Origin: Heterostelium album PN500
Lineage: Eukaryota > Evosea > Eumycetozoa > Acytosteliales > Acytosteliaceae
Direction of reading: 5' to 3'
NCBI RefSeq assembly: GCF_000004825.1
Contig: NW_008805063.1
Coordinates: 372,857-436,856 of the forward strand
Length of the DNA: 64,000 bases
Shown here in pieces: positions 20,479 through 32,538 of the stretch. Both the position numbers and the translations under genes were made by a program. The notes under the pieces are model-generated. The model had not been told where the DNA came from, ran no database searches, and was given only the letters and a program-made list of their open reading frames with translations. Numbering within the stretch: position 1 is the stretch's first letter; each line of letters starts with the position of its first letter.

Positions 20479-21488
20479 CTGTGTGTATGTATATAAAATT
20501 AAATTAGAGATATCAAAAAATAAAATAAATATTTAAAGTTAGAAATTATAATGATGGATATTTTAATTAATTTTTTTGGTGTGTTGTTGGATGTTGTTGT
20601 GTGAACAAAAAAAATTAATTTAAAAAATTCAAATAAAAAAATAGAAAAAAAAAAATTCAAAAAATTCAAAAAAAAAAAAAAATTGCAAAAAAATGTTCTT
20701 CAAGCATCAACAACAATGATCTTAAGATTTAGTTAAAATAATTATTAAAGAGTAAAGTTGTTTGTGATCGTAGTTTGCTTTGATTGATTAATTAATAATG
20801 ATTATGATTTGATTTGATCGATTTTAGATTAATTGATTCGTTGATAGATTGATTAGTATTATAATTTATGTCAAGATAATAATTTTTCTTCTTTTGCAAT
20901 GAAATATAAATGATTTGATTTCGGTCGACTAAATATTCTATGTTTTTGGTCTTACTTCAAAAATAATAAATACTTTGAATAAATTAAGATATGATTTGGT
21001 TTGGTTTGTTTTGGTTGAAAAAATTAAAGTTGAATGACTGATTTGATTGCTTTTTTGTTTATGATAATATAAATAAATAAATGAAAAGATTGGATTTAAT
21101 AAAATATTTCAATATTTATTTTATTAAATCCAAAAATCAACAACCTCCAAATCAATCAATTTTGATCAAAAAAAATAATAGAAATATAAATGATATTAAT
21201 TTGGTGCTGAGGAGTAAGTGTAAGTGTGTTTATTTAAATTAAATGGCAAAAGAAATAAACATTGACAATCAAAAAAAATAATAAAAAAAAATAACAACAA
21301 CAACAAGTTGACTACGGATATAACTAAAAACTCCTTAATATTAATAATACTTGGTGGTATACTAGTATTATTAAAATGGTAGTGTACACTTTTGTTTGTT
21401 GTTGTTGTTGTTGTTTTTTTTTTGAATAATTATGAATATGTGTGTTTAAGTAAAAGATAATAAACAATAATAAATAATTAAATCTTAC
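20479..21488 (-). other. Predicted 1.0 kb intron in the 14-3-3 5' leader
   Basis: On the minus strand, a donor at 21488 (TAATAG|GTAAGA) and an acceptor at 20479 (ACACACAG|A, then ATG) would remove 1010 bases from the 5' UTR. The acceptor lies one base before the 14-3-3 start codon and is the only strong one nearby. The interval is non-coding and AT-rich. This is a prediction from splice signals only. Confidence 0.5.
21091..21132. repeat. Perfect 16-bp inverted repeat (hairpin)
   Basis: TGGATTTAATAAAATA at 21091-21106 is the exact complement of 21117-21132, with a 10-base loop. It lies inside the predicted 14-3-3 leader intron. The arms are AT-rich, so part of the match could be chance, but 16 uninterrupted pairs including GG/CC ends is notable. 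Confidence 0.8.
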
Positions 21489-22363
21489 CTATTATGTGTG
21501 TGTGTATATATATATGTTGTTTGAATAGTTTTTTATAAAAAAAAAATAAATAAAAAGGTGTTTTGTTTGGGTTTTTTTTTTTTTTATTATTAATTTTTTT
21601 TTTTTTAATATTGAAAGTTTGAAGTGAATGGGTAAAAATTTTTTTTTTTTTTTTATTAATTCATTTTTTGTGTCAGCCCAAAAAAAGCAAATTTATCATT
21701 TTTAAATTATCATAATTGATGATGAGGAACTGTGTGGGTGCTATGTATCTCAAAGATTTTTTTCTTCTGTCACTTTGATTGATTCTAAATTAGGACGGTG
21801 TCAAATCAATCTCAAAAAAGAATCATAGTAATAACGTTATCCTATGATTCTATGATTTTTTAGATTTGATTGGTATCATGATGAGTGGAATAAGCTTGGT
21901 TCCCTTTTTTTAATAATCAATGATATTCTGACTTTTAAAGAAAATCTAAACACCCTACACTTTTTGTTTTTTTTTTTTTATTTCAACCGACCGACTGACC
22001 GATTTCATAGTTATTCGTTAACAGTACAATTAGTTTTATTTCATTTAAAATACACTTTTTTTTTTAAAAAGCTTCTTATAAGTTTGTTATTTAAAGATAT
22101 ATTTTAGTATTGTTTTTAAACACTTTTAGGAATAACATATTATTATATCATCTGATATTGACCTAATCCAAAAATCGTAACACATTAAATATTTAAATTT
22201 ACAATCGACTTTGACAAATTTTTTAGTATAAAGCACCTATTTCTTTCCAAGTAAAGAATATCAAATACGGATTCATTCTTTTTCTTTGCGTTGACATTCA
22301 CTCTAAAATTATTTGATTCTCATTGTGTTATGCAAACATACTTTACTTTATATACTTATCTAT
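21489..22363. other. AT-rich region upstream of the 14-3-3 leader, with long hairpin
   Basis: Mostly A/T runs, including the presumed 14-3-3 promoter and start of transcription. No gene was seen. The one structured element is the long imperfect hairpin at 21797-21877. Confidence 0.5.
21797..21877. repeat. Long imperfect hairpin, candidate small-RNA precursor
   Basis: A 10-bp perfect core (AGAATCATAG, 21819-21828, with CTATGATTCT, 21842-21851) closes a 13-base loop. Outside it the arms pair again over six A-T pairs after a 4-base bulge (21852-21855), then over about 14 of 16 positions counting G-U pairs (GGTGTCAAATCAATCT with AGATTTGATTGGTATC). The total is about 30 pairs, a shape like a miRNA precursor or an old inverted-repeat element. 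There is no T-run terminator close by. Expression is unknown. Confidence 0.65.
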
Positions 22364-23052
22364 TTACAATGATTTATTATTATTATTATTTTGAAAATAT
22401 TGATCGATTTGTTGATTTAGTGAGTTTAATTGTGATTTGAAATGATCTAGATCCTGATTGTTGTCAATGAGAATATCTGATGATTTCAATACCGATGCAA
22501 CTTGTTGTCCTTTGGGATCGGGGTTATTGGACTCACGTTGATCGATCTTTAGAAACTCCTCGTATTCCAACGGACCTGTCTCTCCGACTCTTGCTCTCGA
22601 TACCAAACGTTGATATCTCACCGATGGTAGACAATCTACACCAACCAAACAAAACTGATGCTGACCAGCTCTCAGCTCTTTTACTTCATCGGGATGTCTA
22701 ATTGAATCTATTACATAGTTGCTATTTAAATCTAAATTCTTTAAGATCATTGACGCTAGTATACCTGCTCCATATTCTTAAGATTATATCAGTCAATATA
22801 ATCATCATCATCATCTGATCTTAATAAATGTTTATCTAGATAATTACTATTTCTTAATTCATTGCCCATGGATATTAGATTATCTCTTGTCTCTGGTATA
22901 CTTCTTTGCTTTAGTTCACGACGAAGAGCATCAGAGAGTGAGAGTATACCATAACCTTGATCTTTAAAATATGAACAAACACTCGATTTACCTGATGCAT
23001 TCAAACCACAAACCCCTATTATTCTACCAATTGATTTTTGTATTGTATTCAT
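22364..23052 (-). CDS. P-loop kinase-like protein (UPF0200 / dCMP deaminase N-domain type)
   Basis: Two exons on the minus strand, 23052-22848 and 22776-22364, giving 205 residues. The join restores GNELRN-K-YGAGILASMIL. Seen: Walker A GLNASGKSS near residue 16, a lid-like LRRELKQRSIPETRDNLISM, then VIDSIRHPDEVKELR and LVGVDCLPSVRYQRLVSRAR. This order matches small P-loop NMP-kinase-like proteins such as archaeal UPF0200 and the N-terminal domain found in some eukaryotic dCMP deaminases. No deaminase domain follows; the protein ends in an Asn-rich tail. The nucleotide substrate is unknown. The upstream frame runs into a stop without a GT donor, so the internal GTAATT donor at 22847 is the only workable choice. 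Confidence 0.75.
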
Positions 23053-23218
23053 TATATATATATATATCTTTTTTTAACTTTGCATTTATTAATTAATGAT
23101 GATCAAAAAAAAAAAAAAAAAAGCTTTAGAGCATGTTTATTATTTTTTTAATAAATAATTACAAATAAGAAATTACAAAAGAATCGGTGATAATAAATAA
23201 TATTGTATTAAATGTCAT

Positions 23219-23492
23219 TTAAATGGTTGTTGTAGACATTGTTTGAAAGTACTCCCAGTAAAGTAATGGGAAATCAAATACCCAACGTATTAAAAGTTTC
23301 TTTGTATGTTTACTGTCTTCTTTAAGATTGCAAAATTCACTATTTATCTCTTGGTAGGGATTAGAATTCAAAGAAATATTCATACCTCCTAGTTTAGTTA
23401 TTTTTTCTAAATAGAAAAAGCCAATTAAAAAAAGTTTTTTCTTTAGATATATAAGTCTATCTTTTAAACTAGTACATACTTATTAAAGTCAT
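23219..23492 (-). CDS. Small spliced gene, 66-residue protein of unknown function
   Basis: Two exons on the minus strand: 23492-23480 (MTLI) and 23406-23219, joined across a 73-base intron with donor GTATGT and acceptor TTTAG. The product contains NPYQEINSEFCNLKEDSKHT and IRWVFDFPLLYWEYFQTMST. Composition is clearly less AT-driven than the surrounding spacer, and the frame closes with a normal stop. The tiny first exon beginning MTL recalls small dictyostelid protein families (hssA-like) that also start with a few residues before an intron, but the rest shows no Gly-rich pattern, so that link is weak. No domain was recognised. Confidence 0.6.
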
Positions 23493-24061
23493 TTTAATGA
23501 TTTTTATCTTTGTCGATGTTAAATAATGATATATTTCATTATAGAAATCCTCTTTTTATACTTTATCAAAATTATAATGTTGTAATGATCAACCTTACAT
23601 TGTTTAGAGAAAGTAATATTCAGCATGAACATTAAAATGGTTCATTCCGATATATTAAGTTAAATAGTGGTATATACATCTTAAATATAACTATTTGTGT
23701 AGTGTGAGTGTACTCAATCCAAATAAGTGTAATCTGATGAGCCAAACAATAACATAAATCAAAACAAATAGATTTCTTTTGCCTCATTAAGAAATAATAA
23801 TAAAAAAATTGAAAGTGATAAATTTATAAATAAAAGATAAGTGCAGTGAATGTGTGATCAAGATGGGGGGGGATTATCCTTTGTTTTAATTGAAAATGAT
23901 CATCACAAGATTGATAAAGTGTATAAAACAGAGTTAGCTTTGTATTTTAATAATAGAAAAACTTTGCAATTTAAATTGTAGTAAGTAATAAATAAAATGT
24001 TTTTTTTTTTATTAGGTAGCGTTTGTTCATTGAATTAGTAATTATGTTTTATTAGAGTTGA
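23493..24061. other. AT-rich intergenic region
   Basis: Spacer between the small spliced gene and the 3' end of the RABL6-like gene. A run of eight G lies near 23864-23871. I see no coding signal. Confidence 0.6.
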
Positions 24062-26714
24062 TTAGTCGTCGAGCCAATCATCCAAGTCGGCAGGTGGCGG
24101 AACAAAGTCATCTGCTGATGTGGTAGGTGTTGGTGTTGGAGCAGGTGCTGGTGTTACTGTGGATTTAGAGGTTGGAGTATTCGAAGCTTTACTATTTGAT
24201 TTTGGTGTTGTTACTGATTTTGATTTTGTTGTTGTAGTTGGTTTGACTGGAGTTGAGAATACCTGAGCATCTTCATCGCTACTGTCGACTCCTTCGTTCT
24301 TGGCGACTAGTCCATTCTCTTCGTCATCGTCGTCGTCATCATTGAATTTAATGACAACAGGTTTCTTTGATTTTGATGAAGGTGTAGGTATTTTAGGTGT
24401 TGTTGCTGCTGGTGCTGGTGTTGTTGATTTGGATGTAGTTTGTTGTACATTTGGTTTTGGTGTAGAAGATGGTGATGTTACATTGCTTGGTTTTGGAGTT
24501 GGAGTTGGTGTCTTAGGTGAAGTTGACATTGGTGAGCTCGATACTTTTTGAGTGGGAGATGATGATTTTGATGGAGTAATGGTAACTGATTGTGATTTGG
24601 CTGGAGTTACTGTTGTCTTTTTGGGTGGTACAACTTGTTGTTGTTGTGCTTTGTCATCATCATCGGAATCGTCACTGTAAAATCCTTTATCATCATTCTT
24701 TGTTACAAATGGATTACCTTTGTCATCATCATCGGAATCACCACCGAATGAATTGGCAGCTACTGGTGATGCTGTAGTTTTCTTTGAGGTGGAGGTTGGT
24801 GTTGGTGTTGAAGTTGATGTAGCCACCTTGGTTGTGGTAGTGGATACAGGTGACTTTGATAAATTGCTATTATTATTATTAGTAGTTGGTGATTTAGTTG
24901 TTTGTGTTTGTATTGGTGTTGATTGTTTTTGAACTGGTGTTTTGTTGACTACTGGTTTGACAGGTGTTGAGAATACTTGTGCATCTTCATCGCTGCTGTC
25001 ATCACCTTCATTCTTAGTGACGAGTGGATTGAATCCGTCATCGTCATCATCGTCGCCAAAGGAATCTGCTTGTGGTTTAACTGGTTCCTTCTTTGCACTG
25101 CCACCACTGATCACACTCTTCAAGAATGAAGTGGCAGCTGATTGTTTAGGTTTACTCTCATCATCACTATAGAAACTATCTTCTCCACTCTCACCAGGAT
25201 TAAATTCATCTACATTTTCAATTTTCTTTGGAACAACTGGTTTCTGTTGTTGTTGCTGTTGTTGCTGTTGCTGTACTTGTTGCTGTTGTTTCTGCTGTGC
25301 TGCTTGTTGTTGCTGTTGCTGTTGTTGCTGTTGATTTGCATCTTTATTCATACCAAATATTCTACTAAAGAATCCACCACTTCCACTCGATTGTACTGAT
25401 GGTGAAGCTACAGTTGTCGGAATTGGATTAGCCATTGGAGCTGACTTTTGGCTTGGTAGCGAAGTAGATAAAGATTGTTGAGAGGTTTGTGTTTGTATTT
25501 GTGGAGTTGCTGCTGTTGTCGGTGACTTGCTTTGATTCGGTGAAGTTTGTTGTTGCAGAGCTTGTTGCTGAGCTTGTTGAACTTGTTGCTGTTGCTGTTG
25601 TTGTTGCTGTTGTATTCTAGTTTGATCTAATCTCTTTACATGTTCATTGTAGTTCTGGTCGGCTATCAGTAGATCGACCTCTTCCTGTGCCGAGTCAAAC
25701 TCTATTTTGTTTCGGTCGAGTTGCTGGAGTATGGCGTTTCGCTGCATATGCAAGAACGGAATGTTGAAGAAGCTGATAATAGTTTTCAGTCCAAAGGCGT
25801 TCAACATCGATGCGTCGATATGATACATATGAGTGCGACGCTCACACAGCTCTTCGATTTCGGCGCGCGTCACCGTCTTGGAGTAGTCGCCGAGATCGCG
25901 GTAGTTGGTGATGAGCAGCACATAGAGTTCCTCAGGGATCTTTACTAGTTCCTTCTCGACGTACTGGAATGTCCAACGTTTCTGTGGATTCACCATAAAG
26001 ATAACGGCGTTGGCATTCTTCATAACATCGATGGTCTGAGCATCGAGAGAGTGTATCTTGAAACTTCCGCTCTGTCCACGTTTAATCTGCTGTGAGATAT
26101 CGTCTTTTGTAGGTGGATTGAACTCATTCGTTGTACTACCAATATCCGACAACTCTTGATGTTGTTGTTGTTGTTGATTATGTTGTGTAACAAGTTGATT
26201 TGTCTTTTTCTTTGTAGTTGCGACGTCAACAACATCCCAAACTTCAACATCAACAATATCATCTGTATCTAAAAATAGTTTAAATAATTAAGTAAGTAGC
26301 CACTTATAATATATATATATATATAGCTAGTTTATCATTTCTTATCTGATTGAATAAGTACTTACTTTTATAATTCCAATTTATATGTGATATTTGGATC
26401 TCTGGAGTAGGACTATATTCATGTGAGAATGGTTTACCTTGTAACCTATGAAAGAAACATGTTTTACCTGTATTTCTTTCACCTTTTATAACTAATTTTA
26501 CTATAAACCAATATTATTATTTTGTATTATCGGTATGTTAATAAAAAAAAAGATCGATTGAAATGTAAAGTCTCTTTTTAATATTATTATTATATTTACA
26601 ATTATATTTTGAAGCTCTTGTATTTAATTTTCTTCTCATTTCACCATCCATTAACCCAATCTCTCTATTTCTCATCTCCTCAGGAGATAACATTCTACCA
26701 TTTTCATTTCCCAT
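24062..26714 (-). CDS. RABL6-like (Parf-type) GTPase
   Basis: Three exons on the minus strand: 26714-26600, 26500-26366 and 26268-24062, giving 818 residues. The Ras-like domain has the P-loop VIKGERNTGKTCFFHRLQGK, the effector-side SPTPEIQISHINWNYK, then DTDDIVDVEVWDVVD and VLLITNYRDLGD in place of NKxD, just as in animal RABL6. FGLKTIISFFNIPFLHMQR matches the family after the GTPase fold. The C-terminal half is a low-complexity Gln/Ser/Thr/Pro region with repeated acidic blocks (DSSDEDAQVFSTPVKP occurs twice, residues near 525 and 770) and ends PPADLDDWLDD. The exon joins put the whole GTPase domain in one frame. RABL6 functions in animals include cell-cycle and ciliary roles; its role here is unknown. 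Confidence 0.92.
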
Positions 26715-27124
26715 TTTTTAAAAAGTCTTAATCAAAGTCTAACAAGTTAAACTTTAAAGTTAACTAAAAACTAAACAAAAACTATCTTTATAATATACTA
26801 TCTAATTTAATATTATAACATAACATATGCATAAGTACAATAAATATATAAATAATCAAAATGAAACTAAACAAATGAATAAATGAATACCATTTGGCAG
26901 GCAAATGTGACAGATTTTTTCAAATCAGAAAATTCAATGGAATAATTATTGTAGTTTTTTGAAATTAATTAAAAATAAATAAAACATAACTTTATATTTA
27001 TATATGTATTGTCTAAACAAAAATCTAAACTATAACATTTATATATTATAATTTATTGTGTGTGGTTTTTTTTATTTTATTTTACTTTTTTCTATTTCTT
27101 TTTAGTTTTATGTTATGTTTTTTG

Positions 27125-28808
27125 TTATCTTATTGGTTTTAATGATTTCAAATGAGATTGTGCATTGTGATATAGTTCTCTATAAAGATGTGCGGTTGAG
27201 AATAGATCTTCGATGTCTCTTTCCTCCCAGTTTTGAGTTGGAGGTTTCTGCAGGAAAATCATAATGTCTGGGAAATCTTTTTGTTTCAGTTCGTCCGACC
27301 ACAACACCAAAAATGCGGCACACACGTAGATGTGGAACACACTGAATCCCTCGCGTTCACACAGGTAGGTATCCCACATTCTTATGACCAGTGAGAATGG
27401 AATCTCACGCATCAACAAACAATTCATCCAACGGAATGCAAACTCAATGAACTGAGCGTCTTGCTCGGCGAGATGACTGCACAGCGACGAGTTGATCGTC
27501 TCCAGCAGTCCCTTGAGCTGGACGATCATCCTCTGAATGCCAGGCTGTGCGAATGTGTAGTGATCTTGGATGCCGTCGAGCAGCTTCGTGAGACACCAGT
27601 AGCTGTCGGCCTCGACCATGAACAAGACGGCCGGGTCGAGTGTGTCGACCTGGCAACTCTCAATGTCCTCCACAAACTCTGAAAGAAAAACATAGATGAA
27701 TGGCGTCGCCAAATCGTTGATTCCCTGCACGTAGCCAGTCGAGGGATGACGTATTCCCCAAATATATAAAATGCGCTCCAGTATCTCTTGGATCAACGGC
27801 TGCTGGAAGAGCGGAACCGACGGATTGGTGCGCGGCACGTCCATCTGGATCTGCTTGAGTGTCTTCTTGTCGGGTTCGGTTCGCTTCTCCTCGGAGATGT
27901 GATACTGTGGTAGACAGTCGCGATACTCCTTGCGCTTGCGCTCCAGTGTTTCATCGCGACGCTCGCCATTCGTCGGCAGATAGCCCAGCAGTATCTTCCA
28001 GGACATCGGTCGTTTCGACTTGCTGATTCCACGCCACGCCAGTTTCTTTAGTGCTTCCAAATCGACGTTTCCAGCACAAAGCAATTTTTCGAATCGTTTC
28101 AATTTCGTACTCTTTTCATCGTAAACATTTGATCTATTATTATTATTATTATTGTTATTGTTATCTATTCCACCACCACTTGAACCTAGTGAATTAATGG
28201 ATGAAGATGAAAGTGATAGATGATTCTCTGATGATAATGATGTGGTGGATGGTGAATTACTATTGTTGGGTGTGAGTGATGATGATGAAAATGATTTTGG
28301 TGAATTTGAATCTGGTGTTGAATTTATATTATTATTGCTATTATTATTACTATTACTATTATTACTATTAAAATCTACAACTACACTTGTACTATCTGAT
28401 TGTACTATTTTAGGTGAAACATATTGATTATGATTAAATATTGCTGATTGATCATTTTCTCTTTTTGATTTCGGTATAAAACTATATTGTTGTTTATAAA
28501 TATAGATAAATTAATGATATAAACTAAATATATATATATATAAAAAAATATATATATAATTATAAACATACCCATTAAACTTTTCAAATTTATGTGGAAG
28601 GTGGTTATTAATCGGTTTGGCAGTTCCTGGACTCTGTTTTATCAATTGATAATAGTTGATTATTATTAATATCAAATCATACACATTCAGTATTCTTTAT
28701 GTAATCTTTTAAAAATATGTATAAACAATGTACCTTTCTAGATGAAAATCTCCAAAAACTCTCTTTCATAGGACTGTTTGTATCGCTTGTTAAATTTGAA
28801 TTACTCAT
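27125..28808 (-). CDS. TBC-domain RabGAP, TBC1D22-like
   Basis: Three exons on the minus strand: 28808-28734, 28633-28572 and 28481-27125, giving 497 residues. Residues 1-170 are low complexity (Asn/Ser). The TBC domain starts near LKKLAWRGISKSKRPMSWKI and keeps both catalytic fingers: the Arg finger in IQMDVPRTNP and the Gln finger in TGYVQGINDL. Later blocks (FAFRWMNCLLMREIPFSLVI, MWDTYLCEREGF) match the TBC1D22 branch, which is linked to Golgi Rab control in animals. It should stimulate GTP hydrolysis on a Rab, the identity of which is not evident. The C-terminus follows the domain closely, as in TBC1D22. Confidence 0.92.
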
Positions 28809-31170
28809 GTTTTAGTTTGTTTTGTGTTTTATATATGAATTGAATTGATGTTCAAAAGTTATTTAAATATCTATGCTATGATACAATAATCTGATTATAT
28901 TTTAAGTTTCAATATCTGTATCTGTTAAATTTGTATACTATATGCTATATGTTAGTTAACTATTAAACTTGATAATAGAATATGATTTATATGATCAATG
29001 AGTTTGTCTATGTAGTTGATTTGATTCTTATGTACTTGAAAAATGAATAATTTCATTACAATATTTTCCAAAACAATCTTATGTAAGTGAGAGTGAATTG
29101 AATGAATTAATGAATGAATGATAACTCTTACTATTGGTTTTCGTCTATCTATAAAATCCTGTTTGTTTGTTTGTTTGTCTATTTATTTGTCAATCTATAA
29201 TGTATCTGTTATATAATTATTATTGTTGTCTATCAGTCAGTCAGTCAGTATTAATGAATAAATTCTGAATGAATTGAATTATTTGTGAGGGGTTGATTGA
29301 TTGATTGATTCAAAGATGATCTTGTCAAAATAACATTATAATGATTATTATTTTAAATTTATTAATATTATTATTATCTATCTATCTATCTATGCATATA
29401 ATATATAATTAGATTTAGTACTTTGATTTGATTGATTAAATATTTAACATTCAAATTCAAATTAAAATCAAAATAATTCTATATTGTATTGTATTGTATT
29501 GTACTGTTAACAATATTATTATTATTATTACTATTTAATTTTGCATTAATACAACTAACAAAAACAACAGCAACCAACAATTGTGTTTTTAATGAGTTAT
29601 ATTATCAGTACAAACAATACAACAACAACAACAACAATTTTAATTATCATAAATAAATAATGAATATTTGCTGTTGTTATGATTTTGTTATGTTATTGTC
29701 AAAAAATTATTATTATTATTTTTAACACTCTACACATTAAAAAAAAAATGAAATAAAACAAAAAAAATATACAAACTGCAACCTCACCCATATCACATGT
29801 ATTTATAGTTGTCATGGTTATTGTGTGTGGTGAAAAACAAAAGAAGAAGAAGTGGATTAACCAATAACATGCAAAACAAACCACACATTACCATCTACAG
29901 ACAATCATCAAAGGTTTAAAGAGATGAACTTGATATTGTTTGTTTGTTTGTATTGCAATTATTATTATTATTATTATTGTTGTATATAAGATATATATTG
30001 TGTTATGTATGGTTTGTTTGGTATCGATGGACTAATTAGGTGTATGGATGTTTTGTTTGTTTATTGACTTGGTTTTTCTCTGCTGACTAATATCACCTAA
30101 CTTTAGTTAGTTATAGGTTTTTATTTTTACTTATTTATTTAGTTCCATTAATTAATGTAGTATTTGTAATTTAAATATCATCACAATTGATATGGTAATC
30201 TGAATTGAGTTGATTTGGAATTGGGTTGGATTTGTGATGGAAAGTAAAAGAAATGACATCGAGTGACAAGTAGTAGAGTGGTGTGATGTATCTTGTAAAA
30301 ACACATCAAACTAAACGAACCAACTACAACTACAACTACAAACTCAAAAATAAAAGTGTCTTTTGTACGAATGTACGATTGTGATATCATATGATGGATA
30401 TTATCATTATCCATCTCTTAATAATAAACTACTATTGTCATCCATGAGAAGTACTAAACAGAACGAATGAATATTTATTGTTGTTTGTTTTTTTCGCGAT
30501 CTAGTCTAATCAGTTTTATAACATCACATTCTACAATGATCAGGTGAGTTTGTGATTGAATACGGGAATGGGGAAATGACAACAAACAAATCACCCAAAT
30601 GTATGTACACAATAATGGTATTGATTGAATGATCATCGTTCGATCGATCTGTCAGTTAAGTTACATACCAATAGAAAAGTTTTATATTGTTACTAAATAT
30701 TAATTCTTTTTTTTTGCAATTGTTTTTTAAGACTCTATAGATTCATTATTTAAATTATTATTACTTTGCTTATATTATATAATGCTTGCTATTAAATTAT
30801 TATTACTTTTTAACAAAACAATGAGTAAACTATTTTTGTTTCTAAAAATGTTTGCAAGTTTTTGTTGTTTCTGTGGTTTTAAAACAACAACTAAATTTTA
30901 GTGATTTTTTGGTTTTTTTGCCCATTTCTCAAACAAATCGACTCAACTGATTTGCTCGATTTTATGTAATCCCAAAAATAAAACAAATTTATTTATATCT
31001 ATTTTTTTGTTTTTAATATAATTTGTTATGTGTGTTTGAGAAAAAGGGGGAAATGAAGATAATGATACACTACAATGATAAAAGTATAGTTAATTAGTTA
31101 GTTTTTGTTTTTTTTTTTTTTGAAAATATTAAAATTTATAATTATAATTTTTTTTTTTCATTTATTTTAG
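28809..31170. other. 2.4 kb AT-rich intergenic region with microsatellites
   Basis: No gene was found on either strand. Contains simple repeats: TTTG units near 29161-29178, CAGT near 29236-29248, ATTG near 29294-29310, ATCT near 29377-29393, TTGTA near 29481-29500 and TTA units near 29961-29977. A small minus ORF (MDNDNIHHMISQS..., 30181-30414) and a hydrophobic one (29699-29884) look like chance. It is the upstream region of the TBC gene and downstream of Rpp30. Confidence 0.6.
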
Positions 31171-32305
31171 TTAAATATCCATTTTATCATCGTTATTACT
31201 TGATTTTTTAGATATACTTGCTGATGAAGTTGATGAAGTTGTTGATGTTGTTGTTGTTGAATCTGTTGAATTGTTATATTGATTTGTATGTTTTGGATGT
31301 GGGGTGGTGTTACCGGATGCCTGTTGTTGTTGTTCCCAGTGTTCTGCTTCCTCCTGAAGTGATTTGATGGTGGATGGCGTGTTGATGTTGTTGGCGCTCA
31401 GCGCCATCAGACCGAGTTGTGATTTACGTGAGGCACCGTGCAACACTGCCGAGTGCGGGTGTGTACTGACGGCAGCCTTTGCCTGATCGAATGTCATGCC
31501 AAACAGATGACCGAGATTCGAAATGTCGTAGGGTGATCTACACTTGTTGAGTTCACTGCTGTTCGAGCTGATAATGATGTTCTTTCCGTAGCTCGAGCGA
31601 ATCAGATTGTTGGCGTTGGTGAAGAAGACATCGCGATCTTCCTCCTTGGAGAAGAGTGGCTGGTACGTCAACTCGATGAATATACCGTTGGCAATTGCCT
31701 GACGAACACGCTCCGGCTTGATGTGATACCGACAGAACTGATTGAATGTGATGATGTCGATGTCATTCGATGTGCAGGCGCTGTTGAATATCGATTGGTC
31801 GTGTGCAACGATGCCAACGAGATCGTATGATTTCACAACGGGATTGTTCTGATTGACCAACTTGAAATCATTCATCGTTCTACAATTCACTTGTAATCTA
31901 CTGTATTGTTTGATCTCACGTGAGCATGTTCCTATTCTCATCCAACCAGATGTAGTACCTCTATTCCCAACATCTACTTTCTTTATTTTACAAACCTAAA
32001 ACCAATTAAAACAACAACAACAACAATAAAAAATAGAGATTTAATATTAAAATCAAAAAGTAACTTTATATAAAATAATAAATACATCTTTAGGTGTTAA
32101 TTTTCCTTCTACAGTATGCACCAATGCAACCGCATCATATCCCACTAAAATATAAATGAAATGAAAGATGTTATTAAATGTATATTCAGATATAAATATC
32201 AAACGTAGATTCTATCTATCTTATTTTTAACTTACATTTATTTAAATATAAAACAACATCTCTAGAATAATCTGTATATGGTACTGAAAGATCATAATAA
32301 GTCAT
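31171..32305 (-). CDS. rpp30: RNase P/MRP protein subunit Rpp30
   Basis: Three exons on the minus strand: 32305-32236, 32144-32086 and 31995-31171, giving 317 residues. It begins MTYYDLSVPYTDYSRDVVLY. The TIM-barrel-like fold shows VGIVAHDQSIFNSACTSNDI, IITFNQFCRYHIKPERV, IELTYQPLF, KNIIISSNSSELNKCRSPYD, ISNLGHLFGMTFDQAKAAVS and HPHSAVLHGASR, all in the order of human Rpp30 (POP5/RPP30 partner of RNase P and RNase MRP). A C-terminal Ser/Thr/Asn tail of about 80 residues is extra relative to the human protein (268 residues). It would function in 5' processing of pre-tRNA and in rRNA processing in the nucleolus. Confidence 0.93.
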
Positions 32306-32538
32306 TGTCTTAATATATATATTATTATTATTAATTTATCAACTTGAATCAAGAAATAAGTGAAAAGTTATCGACTAAAAAAACACATGACAATAACAAT
32401 AAAAAAAATGATCATATCTGAAATGATCGATCTATTTTGATCATCGACATATGAAATAGTATATATATATAAGTCATTAATGTATATATATAGATTTTTG
32501 ATTTATATTTACAAAAATGTTTTTATTTAGTTGCAGTT

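Noticed and set aside
21715-21945. C/D-box snoRNA (ATGATGA near 21718 and CTGA near 21938)
   Set aside because: The boxes are over 200 bases apart with no terminal stem, too far for a C/D snoRNA.
30181-30414. 77-codon minus-strand ORF in the Rpp30/TBC spacer
   Set aside because: Low-complexity Val and aromatic residues and no splice or homology support; probably chance in AT-rich DNA.
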